Assembly (NCBI GenBank): GCA_025924755.1
Contig: JAICHT010000041.1
Span: 1-16,331, forward strand
Length of the DNA stretch: 16,331 nt
Direction: 5' to 3'
Source of the DNA: Chitinophagaceae bacterium
Lineage (GTDB): Bacteria; Bacteroidota; Bacteroidia; Chitinophagales; Chitinophagaceae
Positions 1 to 6,745 of the stretch are shown here, piece after piece (the stretch's first letter is position 1; every line of letters starts with the position of its first letter). The notes under the pieces were generated by a model. That model was not told the origin of the DNA, ran no database searches, and worked only from the letters and a program-made list of their open reading frames with translations. Position numbers and translations under genes: made by a program.

Positions 1-624
1 ATTGATTCAATTTCTTTTATTGATACAGAAGCCATCCGGAGCGCGGCACTGGAACAAACCATATCCCAATTAGCCCAACAAAATATAACTGCCGTTTTTA
101 CAAGTATGAATGCAGTGGATGCTGTTCATAACTATATTCATAATAAGGTAGATTGGAATATTTATAGCATCGGCAATACTACCAGGCGTTTGATCAGTGA
201 AGTATTTGGAGCAGAACATATGCTGGGTACTGCAGAAAATGCAGCTGCTTTAGCTGATAAGATCATTAAAGACAATAAAAAGGAAGTTGTCTTTTTTTGT
301 GGCGATCAGCGAAGAGAAGAATTGCCATCTAAACTACAATCCGCAAAAATAAAACTGCAGGAAATTATAGTTTACCACACACAGGAAACCGCTAAAAAGA
401 TTACAAAGGCTTACGATGGTATTCTATTTTTTAGTCCAAGTGCTGTATACAGTTTCTTTTCAATAAATAAAATAAATAGCGATACGGTGGTTTTTGCTAT
501 TGGCACTACCACTGCAAATGCAATAAAACAATACGCCAACAATAATATTATCATAGCTGAAAGCCCCGGTAAGGAAGACCTGGTGAAGAAAATGATAGCT
601 TACTTCAGCACAAAAAATGATTAA
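1..624 (+). CDS. hemD: Uroporphyrinogen-III synthase, 5' end outside the window
   Basis: HemD converts hydroxymethylbilane to uroporphyrinogen III with inversion of ring D, in the cytoplasm. The frame is open from base 1, so the true start lies upstream; the ATG at 106 is an internal methionine. The segment around it reads AVFTSMNAVDAV, the usual HemD signature in which 'FTS-NAV' marks the start of the second domain region. Later stretches fit the family: YSIGNTTRRLI, VVFFCGDQRREELP, DGILFFSPSAVYSFF and, near the C terminus, AESPGKEDLV. The visible 207 codons suggest roughly 40 N-terminal residues are missing compared with proteins of about 245-250 residues. HemD diverges strongly in sequence, but the position directly before hemE supports the call. 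The stop lies 6 bases before the hemE ATG, so the two genes are very likely co-transcribed. Confidence 0.85.
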   Translation: MDSISFIDTEAIRSAALEQTISQLAQQNITAVFTSMNAVDAVHNYIHNKVDWNIYSIGNTTRRLISEVFGAEHMLGTAENAAALADKIIKDNKKEVVFFCGDQRREELPSKLQSAKIKLQEIIVYHTQETAKKITKAYDGILFFSPSAVYSFFSINKINSDTVVFAIGTTTANAIKQYANNNIIIAESPGKEDLVKKMIAYFSTKND

Positions 625-630
625 AGAATT

Positions 631-1662
631 ATGGAATTTTTGAAGAATGATTTACTATTAAGAGCCTTGCGAAAAGAAAAAGTAGAACGGCCCCCGGTAT
701 GGATGATGCGCCAGGCAGGCCGTTATTTACCGGACTATATTAAGCTGAGAGAAAAATATGATTTCTTTACCCGCGTACAAACACCGGAACTGGCTACAGA
801 AATCACCCTGCAACCGGTTGACCAGGTAGGTGTGGATGCTGCCATTATTTTCTCTGATATTTTGGTGATTCCACAAGCATTAGGCTTGCAAGTTTTACTC
901 GAAGAAAACAAGGGGCCCGTTCTCCCAAAGGTTATCAAAACACAAAAGGATATTGAGGCTTTACAGGTAGAAGGTGCAGCTGATAGATTGAATTATGTAA
1001 TGCAGGCCTTATCATTAACTAAAAAAGAATTGGCTGGCCGTGTACCGCTAATTGGCTTTGCCGGTGCGCCCTGGACGATATTGTGTTATATGGTGGAAGG
1101 CAAGGGAAGCAAAACCTGGGACAAAGCAAAACAGTTTGCATATACAGAAACTCCATTAGCCCACCAGTTATTACAAAAGATAACGGATGCCACTATCAGC
1201 TATCTGAAAGCGCAGGTAAAAGCAGGAGCCGATACGGTACAAGTATTTGATAGCTGGGCGGGATCGTTAAGTCCCGCCGATTTTAAAACGTTTGCACAAC
1301 CTTATTTAATCCAAATTGCAGATGCACTAAAAGATGATGCACCTGTTATCTTGTTTCCTAAAGGAAGCTGGTATGCCCTGAAAGATCTAAGCCAAAGCAG
1401 TGCTGCTGGCTTGGGTGTAGATTGGTGTATATCACCACAAATGGCCAGAGAGCTGACAAACAATACTATTACCTTACAAGGTAATTTCGATCCAGCTAAA
1501 TTATTAGCACCCATACCTGAAATTAAAAAAGCAGTAAAGGAAATGATTGATGAATTTGGCCCACAAAATTATATAGCCAATTTAGGTCATGGCATTACAC
1601 CTAATGTTCCTGTTGACCATGCAAAAGCATTTGTAGAAGCAGTGAAAGAATACCAAGTGTGA
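631..1662 (+). CDS. hemE: Uroporphyrinogen decarboxylase
   Basis: HemE removes the four acetate carboxyl groups of uroporphyrinogen III to give coproporphyrinogen III in the cytoplasm. The 343-residue length is normal for the family. Residues 21-36 carry the signature PPVWMMRQAGRYLPDY, whose arginines bind substrate carboxylates. FSDILVIPQALG (about 74-85) contains the conserved aspartate that contacts the pyrrole nitrogens, and GFAGAPWTI (about 142-150) with the tyrosine of the following CYMVEG completes the pocket. The C-terminal NLGHGITPNVP is also typical. The start at 631 is chosen because it gives the expected N terminus and follows hemD closely. The stop codon lies inside a repeat-like sequence shared with the hemB/hemL junction. 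Confidence 0.97.
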   Translation: MEFLKNDLLLRALRKEKVERPPVWMMRQAGRYLPDYIKLREKYDFFTRVQTPELATEITLQPVDQVGVDAAIIFSDILVIPQALGLQVLLEENKGPVLPKVIKTQKDIEALQVEGAADRLNYVMQALSLTKKELAGRVPLIGFAGAPWTILCYMVEGKGSKTWDKAKQFAYTETPLAHQLLQKITDATISYLKAQVKAGADTVQVFDSWAGSLSPADFKTFAQPYLIQIADALKDDAPVILFPKGSWYALKDLSQSSAAGLGVDWCISPQMARELTNNTITLQGNFDPAKLLAPIPEIKKAVKEMIDEFGPQNYIANLGHGITPNVPVDHAKAFVEAVKEYQV

Positions 1663-1699
1663 ATGGTGAATTTTATTTAGCTCGTTACCCACTATTAAC
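1659..1699 (+). repeat. Junction sequence resembling both ends of the four-helix cassette
   Basis: The 13 bases at 1659-1671 (GTGAATGGTGAAT) are identical to 3781-3793, next to the four-helix-bundle gene, and in both places ATTTAG follows within a few bases. At 1683-1699 the sequence CGTTacccACTATTaAC matches the right end of that cassette (4196-4209) apart from three extra bases and one substitution. The two end-like sequences are only about 11 bases apart here and no gene lies between them. This may be a gene-less or deleted copy of the same element. The match is short, so chance or a broader repeat family is possible. Confidence 0.4.
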
Positions 1700-1721
1700 T
1701 ACTCACAACTTACTTACCAAT

Positions 1722-2690
1722 ATGAACATTAAAGAAAATTGGATCGACTATATACATGATTTGCAAAATCGAATTTGTGCAGCTATAGAAGCAGCAGATG
1801 GCAAAGCAAGGTTTATAGAAGATGCCTGGCAGCGGCCGGAAGGTGGTGGAGGTAAAACGAGAGTTATTGCAAATGGAGCGGTGTTTGAAAAAGGAGGTGT
1901 TAATACATCTGTTGTATTTGGAGATGTAACTGATGCTATGCGTACACAGTTAAAAATAAACGGTGCCAAATGGTTTGCCTGCGGTTTATCGCTTGTACTA
2001 CATCCATTGAACCCTTTTGTACCCACGGTGCATTGCAATTACCGGATGTTTGAGTTGTACAATGAAAATGGGGATGTGATAGACCGTTGGTTTGGTGGTG
2101 GCACAGACTTAACGCCTTACTATTTATTTGATGAAGATGCCAGGCATTTTCATAAAACGTATAAAGAAGTATGCGACCGTTTTGACACTACCTTCTATTC
2201 AAAATTTAAATTAGAGTGTGATAATTACTTTGTCAATAAACACCGTAATAATGAGCGGCGGGGCATAGGTGGTATCTTTTATGATTATCAACGTCCTGAT
2301 GAAAAACACGATGCAAACTTCTGGATAGCTTTTGGCAAAGCCTGCGGTGATGCTTTTATTCCAGCTTATATTCCTATCGTAGAAAAAAGAAAGCATATCT
2401 CCTATTCCGAAGCGCATAAACACTGGCAGGAAATACGTCGCGGACGATATACGGAGTTTAACCTGGTTCATGACCGGGGTACTTTGTTTGGCTTAAAAAC
2501 CAATGGCCGTATTGAAAGTATCTTAATGAGTTTGCCTCCTACTGTACGGTTTGAATATAACTATCAACCAAAACCTGATAGTGAGGAAGATAAATTGTTG
2601 CAGGCTTGTTTACATCCAAGAGACTGGGTGTCATCAACCGCCACAGAAGAAGAAATATCGGAATGGGCCCGGCGTTCAAATAGCTGCTAA
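1722..2690 (+). CDS. hemF: Oxygen-dependent coproporphyrinogen III oxidase
   Basis: HemF oxidatively decarboxylates two propionates of coproporphyrinogen III to give protoporphyrinogen IX and needs molecular oxygen, so this pathway runs aerobically. From the ATG at 1722 the protein has 322 residues, close to the usual size. Motifs are EGGGGKTRV (40-48), WFGGGTDLTPYY (123-134) and RGIGGIFYDY (180-189), followed by RRGRYTEFNLVHDRGT, all hallmarks of the family. The frame is open further upstream to a GTG at 1659, but those 21 extra codons overlap the hemE stop and encode repeat-derived sequence, so I prefer 1722. The gene follows hemE by 59 bases and is probably in the same operon. No oxygen-independent counterpart (hemN) is visible in the window. 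Confidence 0.96.
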   Translation: MNIKENWIDYIHDLQNRICAAIEAADGKARFIEDAWQRPEGGGGKTRVIANGAVFEKGGVNTSVVFGDVTDAMRTQLKINGAKWFACGLSLVLHPLNPFVPTVHCNYRMFELYNENGDVIDRWFGGGTDLTPYYLFDEDARHFHKTYKEVCDRFDTTFYSKFKLECDNYFVNKHRNNERRGIGGIFYDYQRPDEKHDANFWIAFGKACGDAFIPAYIPIVEKRKHISYSEAHKHWQEIRRGRYTEFNLVHDRGTLFGLKTNGRIESILMSLPPTVRFEYNYQPKPDSEEDKLLQACLHPRDWVSSTATEEEISEWARRSNSC

Positions 2691-2729
2691 GCACCATTCT
2701 TTAGTAGTAGTTTATTGCGTATAAAAATA

Positions 2730-2777
2730 GCAAAGGCACAAACATAAAAAATGAAAAGCGGCGAAACAGGCCTTTGC
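2730..2777 (+). repeat. Inverted repeat in the hemF-hemB gap
   Basis: The 105-base gap between hemF and hemB holds a perfect 8-bp inverted repeat: GCAAAGGC at 2730-2737 and GCCTTTGC at 2770-2777, with a 32-base spacer. The long loop makes a stable hairpin uncertain, and no T-run follows the right arm. It could be a leader structure or a regulator site for hemB, or chance. Confidence 0.25.
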
Positions 2778-2795
2778 AATAAAAATAAAACAGTT

Positions 2796-3770
2796 ATGTA
2801 TTTACAAAGAAGAAACAGGATACTGAGAACCAATCCTTCTATTAGAAGTTTAGTAGCAGAAACAATACTAACACCCAATGATTTTATTGTTCCGCTATTT
2901 ATTGATGAAGGTGAAAATGTGCAACTAGAAATTGCATCGATGCCCAACTATTATCGCCGTTCCCTGGATCTTACCATAAAAGAAGTAAAAGAGCTTTGGA
3001 GCATGGGCATCAAAAGCGTGTTGTTATTTATTAAGTGTAAAGATGAATTAAAGGACAATACCGGAAGGGAAGCCTGGAATAAAGAGGGCCTGATGCAACG
3101 CAGCATTAAAGCCATAAAAGATGCGGTTCCGGAAATGTATGTAATGACCGATGTAGCATTGGATCCTTATTCATCTTACGGCCATGATGGGATTGTTGAA
3201 AACGGCGAGATCGTTAATGACCAAACCGTTGAAGCACTAGTAAAAATGAGTGTTAGTCATGCTGAAGCAGGAGTGGATATGGTGGCGCCAAGTGATATGA
3301 TGGATGGCCGTATAGCGGCTATCCGGCAGGGATTAGAGGAAGCTAATTTTACTAAAGTGGGCATTATGGCGTATAGCGCCAAATACGCTTCCTGCTTTTA
3401 TGGTCCTTTCAGGGATGCATTGGATTCTGCTCCCGGCTTTGGAGATAAAAAAACCTACCAGATGGATTACGCTAACCGCCTCGAAGCCATCAAAGAAACA
3501 ATGATAGATGTAGAAGAAGGTGCTGATATCGTAATGGTAAAACCCGCATTATCCTATTTGGATATTATCCGGGAAGTGAAGAATGCGGTGGATGTGCCGG
3601 TAAGTGCTTACAATATCAGTGGCGAATATGCTATGGTAAAGGCTGCTGCTAAAATGGGTTGGATCAATGAAGAAAAAGCTATCATTGAAACGTTAACGTC
3701 AATGAAACGTGCCGGCGCTGATCTGATTGCTACTTATTTTGCAAAAGATGCAGTGCGGTTGCTATCGTGA
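2796..3770 (+). CDS. hemB: Delta-aminolevulinic acid dehydratase (porphobilinogen synthase)
   Basis: HemB joins two molecules of 5-aminolevulinate into porphobilinogen. From the ATG at 2796 the protein has 324 residues, the normal size, starting MYLQRRNRILR. The two Schiff-base lysines are present as SAKYASCFYGPF (Lys196) and VKPALSYLD (Lys249), matching the usual spacing, and GEYAMVKAAA lies near the C terminus. The metal-site segment reads DVALDPYSSYGHDG (119-132). It has aspartates and alanine where zinc enzymes have cysteines, so a magnesium-type enzyme is expected. An in-frame ATG at 2751 would add 15 residues (MKSGETGLCNKNKTV) unlike the family and covering the right arm of an inverted repeat, so I chose 2796. 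The gene is followed after 3 bases by the left end of the four-helix cassette. Confidence 0.96.
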   Translation: MYLQRRNRILRTNPSIRSLVAETILTPNDFIVPLFIDEGENVQLEIASMPNYYRRSLDLTIKEVKELWSMGIKSVLLFIKCKDELKDNTGREAWNKEGLMQRSIKAIKDAVPEMYVMTDVALDPYSSYGHDGIVENGEIVNDQTVEALVKMSVSHAEAGVDMVAPSDMMDGRIAAIRQGLEEANFTKVGIMAYSAKYASCFYGPFRDALDSAPGFGDKKTYQMDYANRLEAIKETMIDVEEGADIVMVKPALSYLDIIREVKNAVDVPVSAYNISGEYAMVKAAAKMGWINEEKAIIETLTSMKRAGADLIATYFAKDAVRLLS

Positions 3771-3773
3771 ACA

Positions 3774-3793
3774 GTCAATAGTGAATGGTGAAT
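3774..3793 (+). repeat. Left inverted repeat of the four-helix cassette
   Basis: GTCAATAGTGAATGGTGAAT starts three bases after the hemB stop. Its first 12 bases are the exact reverse complement of 4198-4209, and over 20 bases it matches the right copy at 18 positions. The last 13 bases recur exactly at 1659-1671. Confidence 0.7.
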
Positions 3794-3825
3794 AATTTAG
3801 AAACATTAAGCTTAAATTGCTTGTT

Positions 3826-4194
3826 ATGTTTCTTACCCTAAATCACCAAAAGCTCGATGTTTACACAGCTTCAAAAAACTTAGTTTTTGCATGCTATCAA
3901 CTAACTAAAGCTCTTCCTAATGATGAGAAGATTGGAATGATTTCCCAAATTCGCAGAGCAGCTTTATCTGTTCATTTAAATATAGCAGAAGGAGCATCAA
4001 GGAAATCAGAGTCTGAAAGAAAACGTTATTATGAGATTGCAAGAGGGTCGTTTATTGAGATAGATGCAGCTTTAGATATTGCAATCAAACTCGATTATTT
4101 AACCAACACCAATATTAACGAATTAGGTGAATTAATGGTTAAATGTTTTAAAATATTGACAGGCTTAATAAATTCCAAGATCATTGACAATTGA
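3826..4194 (+). CDS. Four-helix bundle protein, S23/IVS family
   Basis: This 122-residue protein resembles the small four-helix-bundle family first found in intervening sequences of 23S rRNA (S23 or IVS proteins), related in fold to the Avd proteins of diversity-generating retroelements. Family marks are LTLNHQKLDVYTASKNLVFA at the N terminus, QIRRAALSVHLNIAEGASRK in the middle and RYYEIARGSFIEIDAALDIA after it. The ATG at 3826 is chosen; a TTG three codons upstream is less likely. The molecular role is unknown, although nucleic-acid binding is plausible from the basic surface. It interrupts the haem operon and has no obvious tie to haem synthesis. Two sampled 60-base lines are 33% GC, lower than parts of hemL. 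The stop codon lies inside the right inverted repeat. Confidence 0.85.
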   Translation: MFLTLNHQKLDVYTASKNLVFACYQLTKALPNDEKIGMISQIRRAALSVHLNIAEGASRKSESERKRYYEIARGSFIEIDAALDIAIKLDYLTNTNINELGELMVKCFKILTGLINSKIIDN

Positions 4195-4209
4195 CCGTTC
4201 ACTATTGAC
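4190..4209 (-). repeat. Right inverted repeat of the four-helix cassette
   Basis: This is the reverse-complement partner of 3774-3793 (18 of 20 positions). It includes the TGA stop of the four-helix gene at 4192-4194 and ends 13 bases before the hemL ATG, so the hemL leader begins immediately beyond the element. Confidence 0.7.
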
Positions 4210-4222
4210 GCAAAAAACTAGT

Positions 4223-5503
4223 ATGAATATCAATAAAAGTAAAGAGCTATTCGAAAGAGCACAAACCAGTATTCCCGGCGGCGTAAACTCCCCAGTTCGT
4301 GCATTTAAAAGTGTAGGAGGTACTCCTGTTTTTATGCAAAAAGCAAAGGGTGCTTATTTGTATGATGTAGATGGCAACCGCTATATTGATTACATCAACT
4401 CCTGGGGGCCTATGATATTGGGCCATGCCTACGAACCGGTTGTAAAAGCTATACAGGAAAAAGTAGTGGACTCTACTTCTTTTGGTGCGCCAACGGAGCT
4501 GGAAATCCAAATGGCCGAACTTATAAAAAGCATAGTACCCAATGTGGATTTAATAAGAATGGTGAGCAGCGGTACCGAGGCTTGTATGAGTGCTATTCGA
4601 TTGGCAAGAGGGTATACCGGTAAAAATAAGATCATCAAGTTTGAAGGCTGCTATCATGGCCATGCCGATTCTTTTTTAGTAAAAGCCGGAAGCGGCGTAG
4701 CCACCTTTAATATACAAACCGTTCCCGGAGTAACCAGCGGAGTTTCGCAGGATACATTTACAGCGCCTTATAATAATTTAGAAGCCGTACAAAAGATCGT
4801 TGCCGAAAACAAAGGAACGATTGCTGCCATTATTATAGAACCGGTTGCGGGCAATATGGGTTGTATTCTTCCGCAGGAAGGATTTTTAGAAGGCTTGCGG
4901 CAATTATGTACCGCAGAAAACATGGTGTTTATATTAGATGAAGTGATGACGGGCTTTCGTTTGGCAGTAGGTGGCGCACAGGAACGTTTAAAAATTGATG
5001 CGGACCTAGTTACTTATGGAAAAGTGATAGGTGCCGGTATGCCCGTTGGTGCTTTTGGTGGTAAGCTGGAAATCATGAAACACATCTCGCCATTAGGCAA
5101 TGTATACCAGGCCGGAACCTTAAGCGGCAACCCGGTGGCTATGATTGCCGGTTATACCTTACTAAATGAGTTAAAGAACAATCCATCCATTTATATAGAA
5201 CTGGAAAAGAAAGGCGCATATTTAAAAGATGGACTGGAAGAAGTTTTAAAAAACACGGATAAGCCTTTTGTGATCAATCAGCTGGGCTCTATGATAAGCC
5301 TTCATTTTAGTAAACAGCCGGTTGTTGATTTTGAAACAGCCGCTGCAGCCGACAATTTATTGTTCAACCAATTCTTTCATTATATGCTGGATAATGGAAT
5401 CTATTTACCACCATCGGCTTTTGAAAGCTGGTTTATCAGCAATGCTTTAAGTTATCAGGATCTGGATTACACCGTTCATTGCGCCAAAAAGTTCTTTCAA
5501 TAA
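4223..5503 (+). CDS. hemL: Glutamate-1-semialdehyde 2,1-aminomutase
   Basis: HemL is a PLP enzyme that converts glutamate-1-semialdehyde to 5-aminolevulinate, the last step of the C5 route that feeds HemB. From the ATG at 4223 the protein has 427 residues, the family norm, starting MNINKSKELFERAQTSIPGG. Visible motifs are SSGTEACMSAIRLARG (115-130), the FILDEVMTGFR segment with the cofactor-binding aspartate (236-246), TYGKVIGAGMPVGAFGG with the PLP lysine at 267, and VYQAGTLSGNPVAM (294-307). The frame stays open 13 codons further upstream, but that stretch is the repeat of the preceding cassette and is unlikely to be translated. It is the last gene of the operon, closed by a hairpin terminator. 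The C5 route implies a glutamyl-tRNA reductase gene elsewhere. Confidence 0.96.
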   Translation: MNINKSKELFERAQTSIPGGVNSPVRAFKSVGGTPVFMQKAKGAYLYDVDGNRYIDYINSWGPMILGHAYEPVVKAIQEKVVDSTSFGAPTELEIQMAELIKSIVPNVDLIRMVSSGTEACMSAIRLARGYTGKNKIIKFEGCYHGHADSFLVKAGSGVATFNIQTVPGVTSGVSQDTFTAPYNNLEAVQKIVAENKGTIAAIIIEPVAGNMGCILPQEGFLEGLRQLCTAENMVFILDEVMTGFRLAVGGAQERLKIDADLVTYGKVIGAGMPVGAFGGKLEIMKHISPLGNVYQAGTLSGNPVAMIAGYTLLNELKNNPSIYIELEKKGAYLKDGLEEVLKNTDKPFVINQLGSMISLHFSKQPVVDFETAAAADNLLFNQFFHYMLDNGIYLPPSAFESWFISNALSYQDLDYTVHCAKKFFQ

Positions 5504-5508
5504 TAAAG

Positions 5509-5538
5509 AAGCCACTCAAGGGAGTGGCTTTCTTGTTT
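5509..5538. terminator. Bidirectional hairpin terminator between hemL and the convergent lipoprotein gene
   Basis: AAGCCACTC (5509-5517) pairs perfectly with GAGTGGCTT (5522-5530) around an AAGG loop. TCTTGTTT follows on the plus strand and TTCTTTATT on the minus strand. It sits 5 bases after the hemL stop and in front of the end of the convergent gene, as expected of a shared rho-independent terminator. Confidence 0.85.
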
Positions 5539-5550
5539 CATACATCTTAT

Positions 5551-5859
5551 TTATTTCGATAAAGCATATACATAATCTTTTATAGAAGCTTGTTGCGAAG
5601 CATCTGTAACTTTTGCTTTGCGAAACATCTTTTTCAATATGTCGTTCCACTCCGCTAGGGTGTATTTTGATGGTGCATACAAGCGATGGCAAGCAGCACA
5701 TTTTACCTTATAAAGTGCAAACCCACCCTGGACCCTTTCTATTGTAATTCCCGGAACACGCTGCTGCATAACAGGCAAATTTGCTGCAGAGGGCGCCAGC
5801 TTGCTTGAAGCACAAGCCACAAGACAACTTATTAAAAGGAGAATAAAGAACTGCTTCAT
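5551..5859 (-). CDS. Small c-type cytochrome-like lipoprotein
   Basis: A 102-residue protein starting MKQFFILLLISCLVACASS. The hydrophobic signal ends in the lipobox LVAC, so Cys16 is the likely lipidation site and the mature protein would sit on a membrane facing the periplasm or outside. A single haem-c motif CAACH lies at 54-58 (KVKCAACHRLYAPSKYT). WNDILKKMFRKAKV follows, where Met78 could be the second axial ligand, and the C-terminal helix DYVYALSK is typical of small class I cytochromes. An upstream in-frame ATG (5880) would add seven residues before the signal peptide and overlap the preceding gene; I prefer 5859. Only 4 bases separate it from the stop of the outer-membrane gene upstream, so they form an operon. 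Its electron partner is unknown. Confidence 0.8.
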   Translation of the reverse strand: MKQFFILLLISCLVACASSKLAPSAANLPVMQQRVPGITIERVQGGFALYKVKCAACHRLYAPSKYTLAEWNDILKKMFRKAKVTDASQQASIKDYVYALSK

Positions 5860-5863
5860 ACTA

Positions 5864-6661
5864 TTAAAATGAAAAACCAAAAATGATTCTTGCTTCAGCT
5901 CTCTCGTGCTTATCCAGCACTTTGTTATTTGGTGCGGCGGCTGTTTTGTGTAGGTTTACCCATTGCGGTAAATAGTTAGCAATCACAAAAAAGCGATCGC
6001 TACGATAATTGATAGTGGGGCCGCCAAATAAAACCGAATGTTCCCACGCCCCTTTTACTATTTCATTATGGTCTCTTAACTCTACCCCAACGCCCAGGCT
6101 TTTATTGAAGTTATGCATATAAGCAAGGTCTAATTCTACCGGCGTTTCTCTATGCACAAAACTATATTTACCATTTTGTTTGGCTGCTTCTTCTTCCCAC
6201 TCGGCAACAAGGTTAAAAGCAACCAGGTTGTTACCAAAATATTTATCCAGTATCAGTTTGGTTTCCAGTTCTATTTCATCTCCTTTCACGCCTACTTCCC
6301 CATACAAAGCGCTTCCGAGCTTATTAGCCGACGGATCGCTCAGCTTCCATTTCCATTCATTACTAAATCCTATTTCACTGGTCATTTTAATATCGTTTAC
6401 CTTATCGCTGAAGGTTTGTTGAAAGCGGTTAAAATAAAATGCCGTTTGCAGGTTCTTTCCCAACCCTACTTCAAACTCTGCACGCTGATCCATTGCATGA
6501 AAGAACTGGCTTTGATGACCGAAGCGGGAAGTATGCCACAGCTCCACATCAAAATTACCTTTGGGCAATACATTGGAAGTATAGGTATAGGCAAAAAAAC
6601 GGTCTTGCGATTGAGCAGATAAACCAATAAGCACTAAAAGAAAAAGGCAGACTCTTTTCAT
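5864..6661 (-). CDS. Predicted outer-membrane beta-barrel protein
   Basis: A 265-residue protein with a Sec signal peptide (MKRVCLFLLVLIGLSAQSQ, about residues 1-19). The rest alternates polar and hydrophobic residues in strand-length stretches separated by charged turns, and the last residues are IIFGFSF, ending in the phenylalanine typical of outer-membrane barrels. Repeated segments such as AEFEVGLGKNLQTAFYF, LGSALYGEVGVKGDEIEL and SLGVGVELRDHNEI look like neighbouring barrel strands. I do not recognise a specific substrate or named family. It is co-transcribed with the CAACH lipoprotein downstream, which suggests a joint function at the outer membrane, for example electron transfer or metal handling; that is inference only. 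The start is set by the signal peptide. Confidence 0.7.
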   Translation of the reverse strand: MKRVCLFLLVLIGLSAQSQDRFFAYTYTSNVLPKGNFDVELWHTSRFGHQSQFFHAMDQRAEFEVGLGKNLQTAFYFNRFQQTFSDKVNDIKMTSEIGFSNEWKWKLSDPSANKLGSALYGEVGVKGDEIELETKLILDKYFGNNLVAFNLVAEWEEEAAKQNGKYSFVHRETPVELDLAYMHNFNKSLGVGVELRDHNEIVKGAWEHSVLFGGPTINYRSDRFFVIANYLPQWVNLHKTAAAPNNKVLDKHERAEARIIFGFSF

Positions 6662-6745
6662 TAATAAAAATTTGCAGCGAAATTCTATTTATCTGCATCT
6701 TAGCTGTTACGCAAAAAGAAAATGGAGTTACTGAAACAGGAAATT

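Larger units (their letters stand above)
3774..4209 (+). mobile_element. Four-helix-bundle cassette bounded by inverted repeats (IVS-like)
   Basis: A 20-bp imperfect inverted repeat (18 of 20 positions, including 12 perfect) brackets the small gene at 3826-4194. The left copy is 3774-3793 and the right copy is 4190-4209. In the transcript the two ends could pair into a stem with the gene in the loop. Intervening sequences in bacterial 23S rRNA have this architecture: paired ends cut by RNase III, sometimes with an S23-type open reading frame inside. Here the element sits between hemB and hemL instead. No transposase or target duplication is visible, so mobility is inferred only from the layout, the repeat and the low GC of the gene. 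Confidence 0.45.

Noticed and set aside
1659..1721. Upstream extension of hemF from a GTG start at 1659
   Set aside because: It overlaps the hemE stop, translates repeat-like sequence and adds residues unlike the family; the ATG at 1722 gives the normal HemF N terminus.
4184..4222. Upstream extension of hemL across the right inverted repeat
   Set aside because: The 13 extra codons derive from the cassette end and overlap the four-helix gene; the ATG at 4223 gives the usual GSA aminomutase N terminus.
6152..6622. 156-codon open frame on the plus strand opposite the barrel protein gene
   Set aside because: The minus-strand frame has a signal peptide, a barrel pattern and operon spacing; the plus-strand frame has no coherent features.
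6678..6718. Possible promoter of the barrel-lipoprotein operon (minus strand CTTTTTGC and TAGAATTTCG)
   Set aside because: The -7-like element has one extra base relative to TAnnTTTG and the spacing of 24 bases is too long, so I did not list it as a feature.
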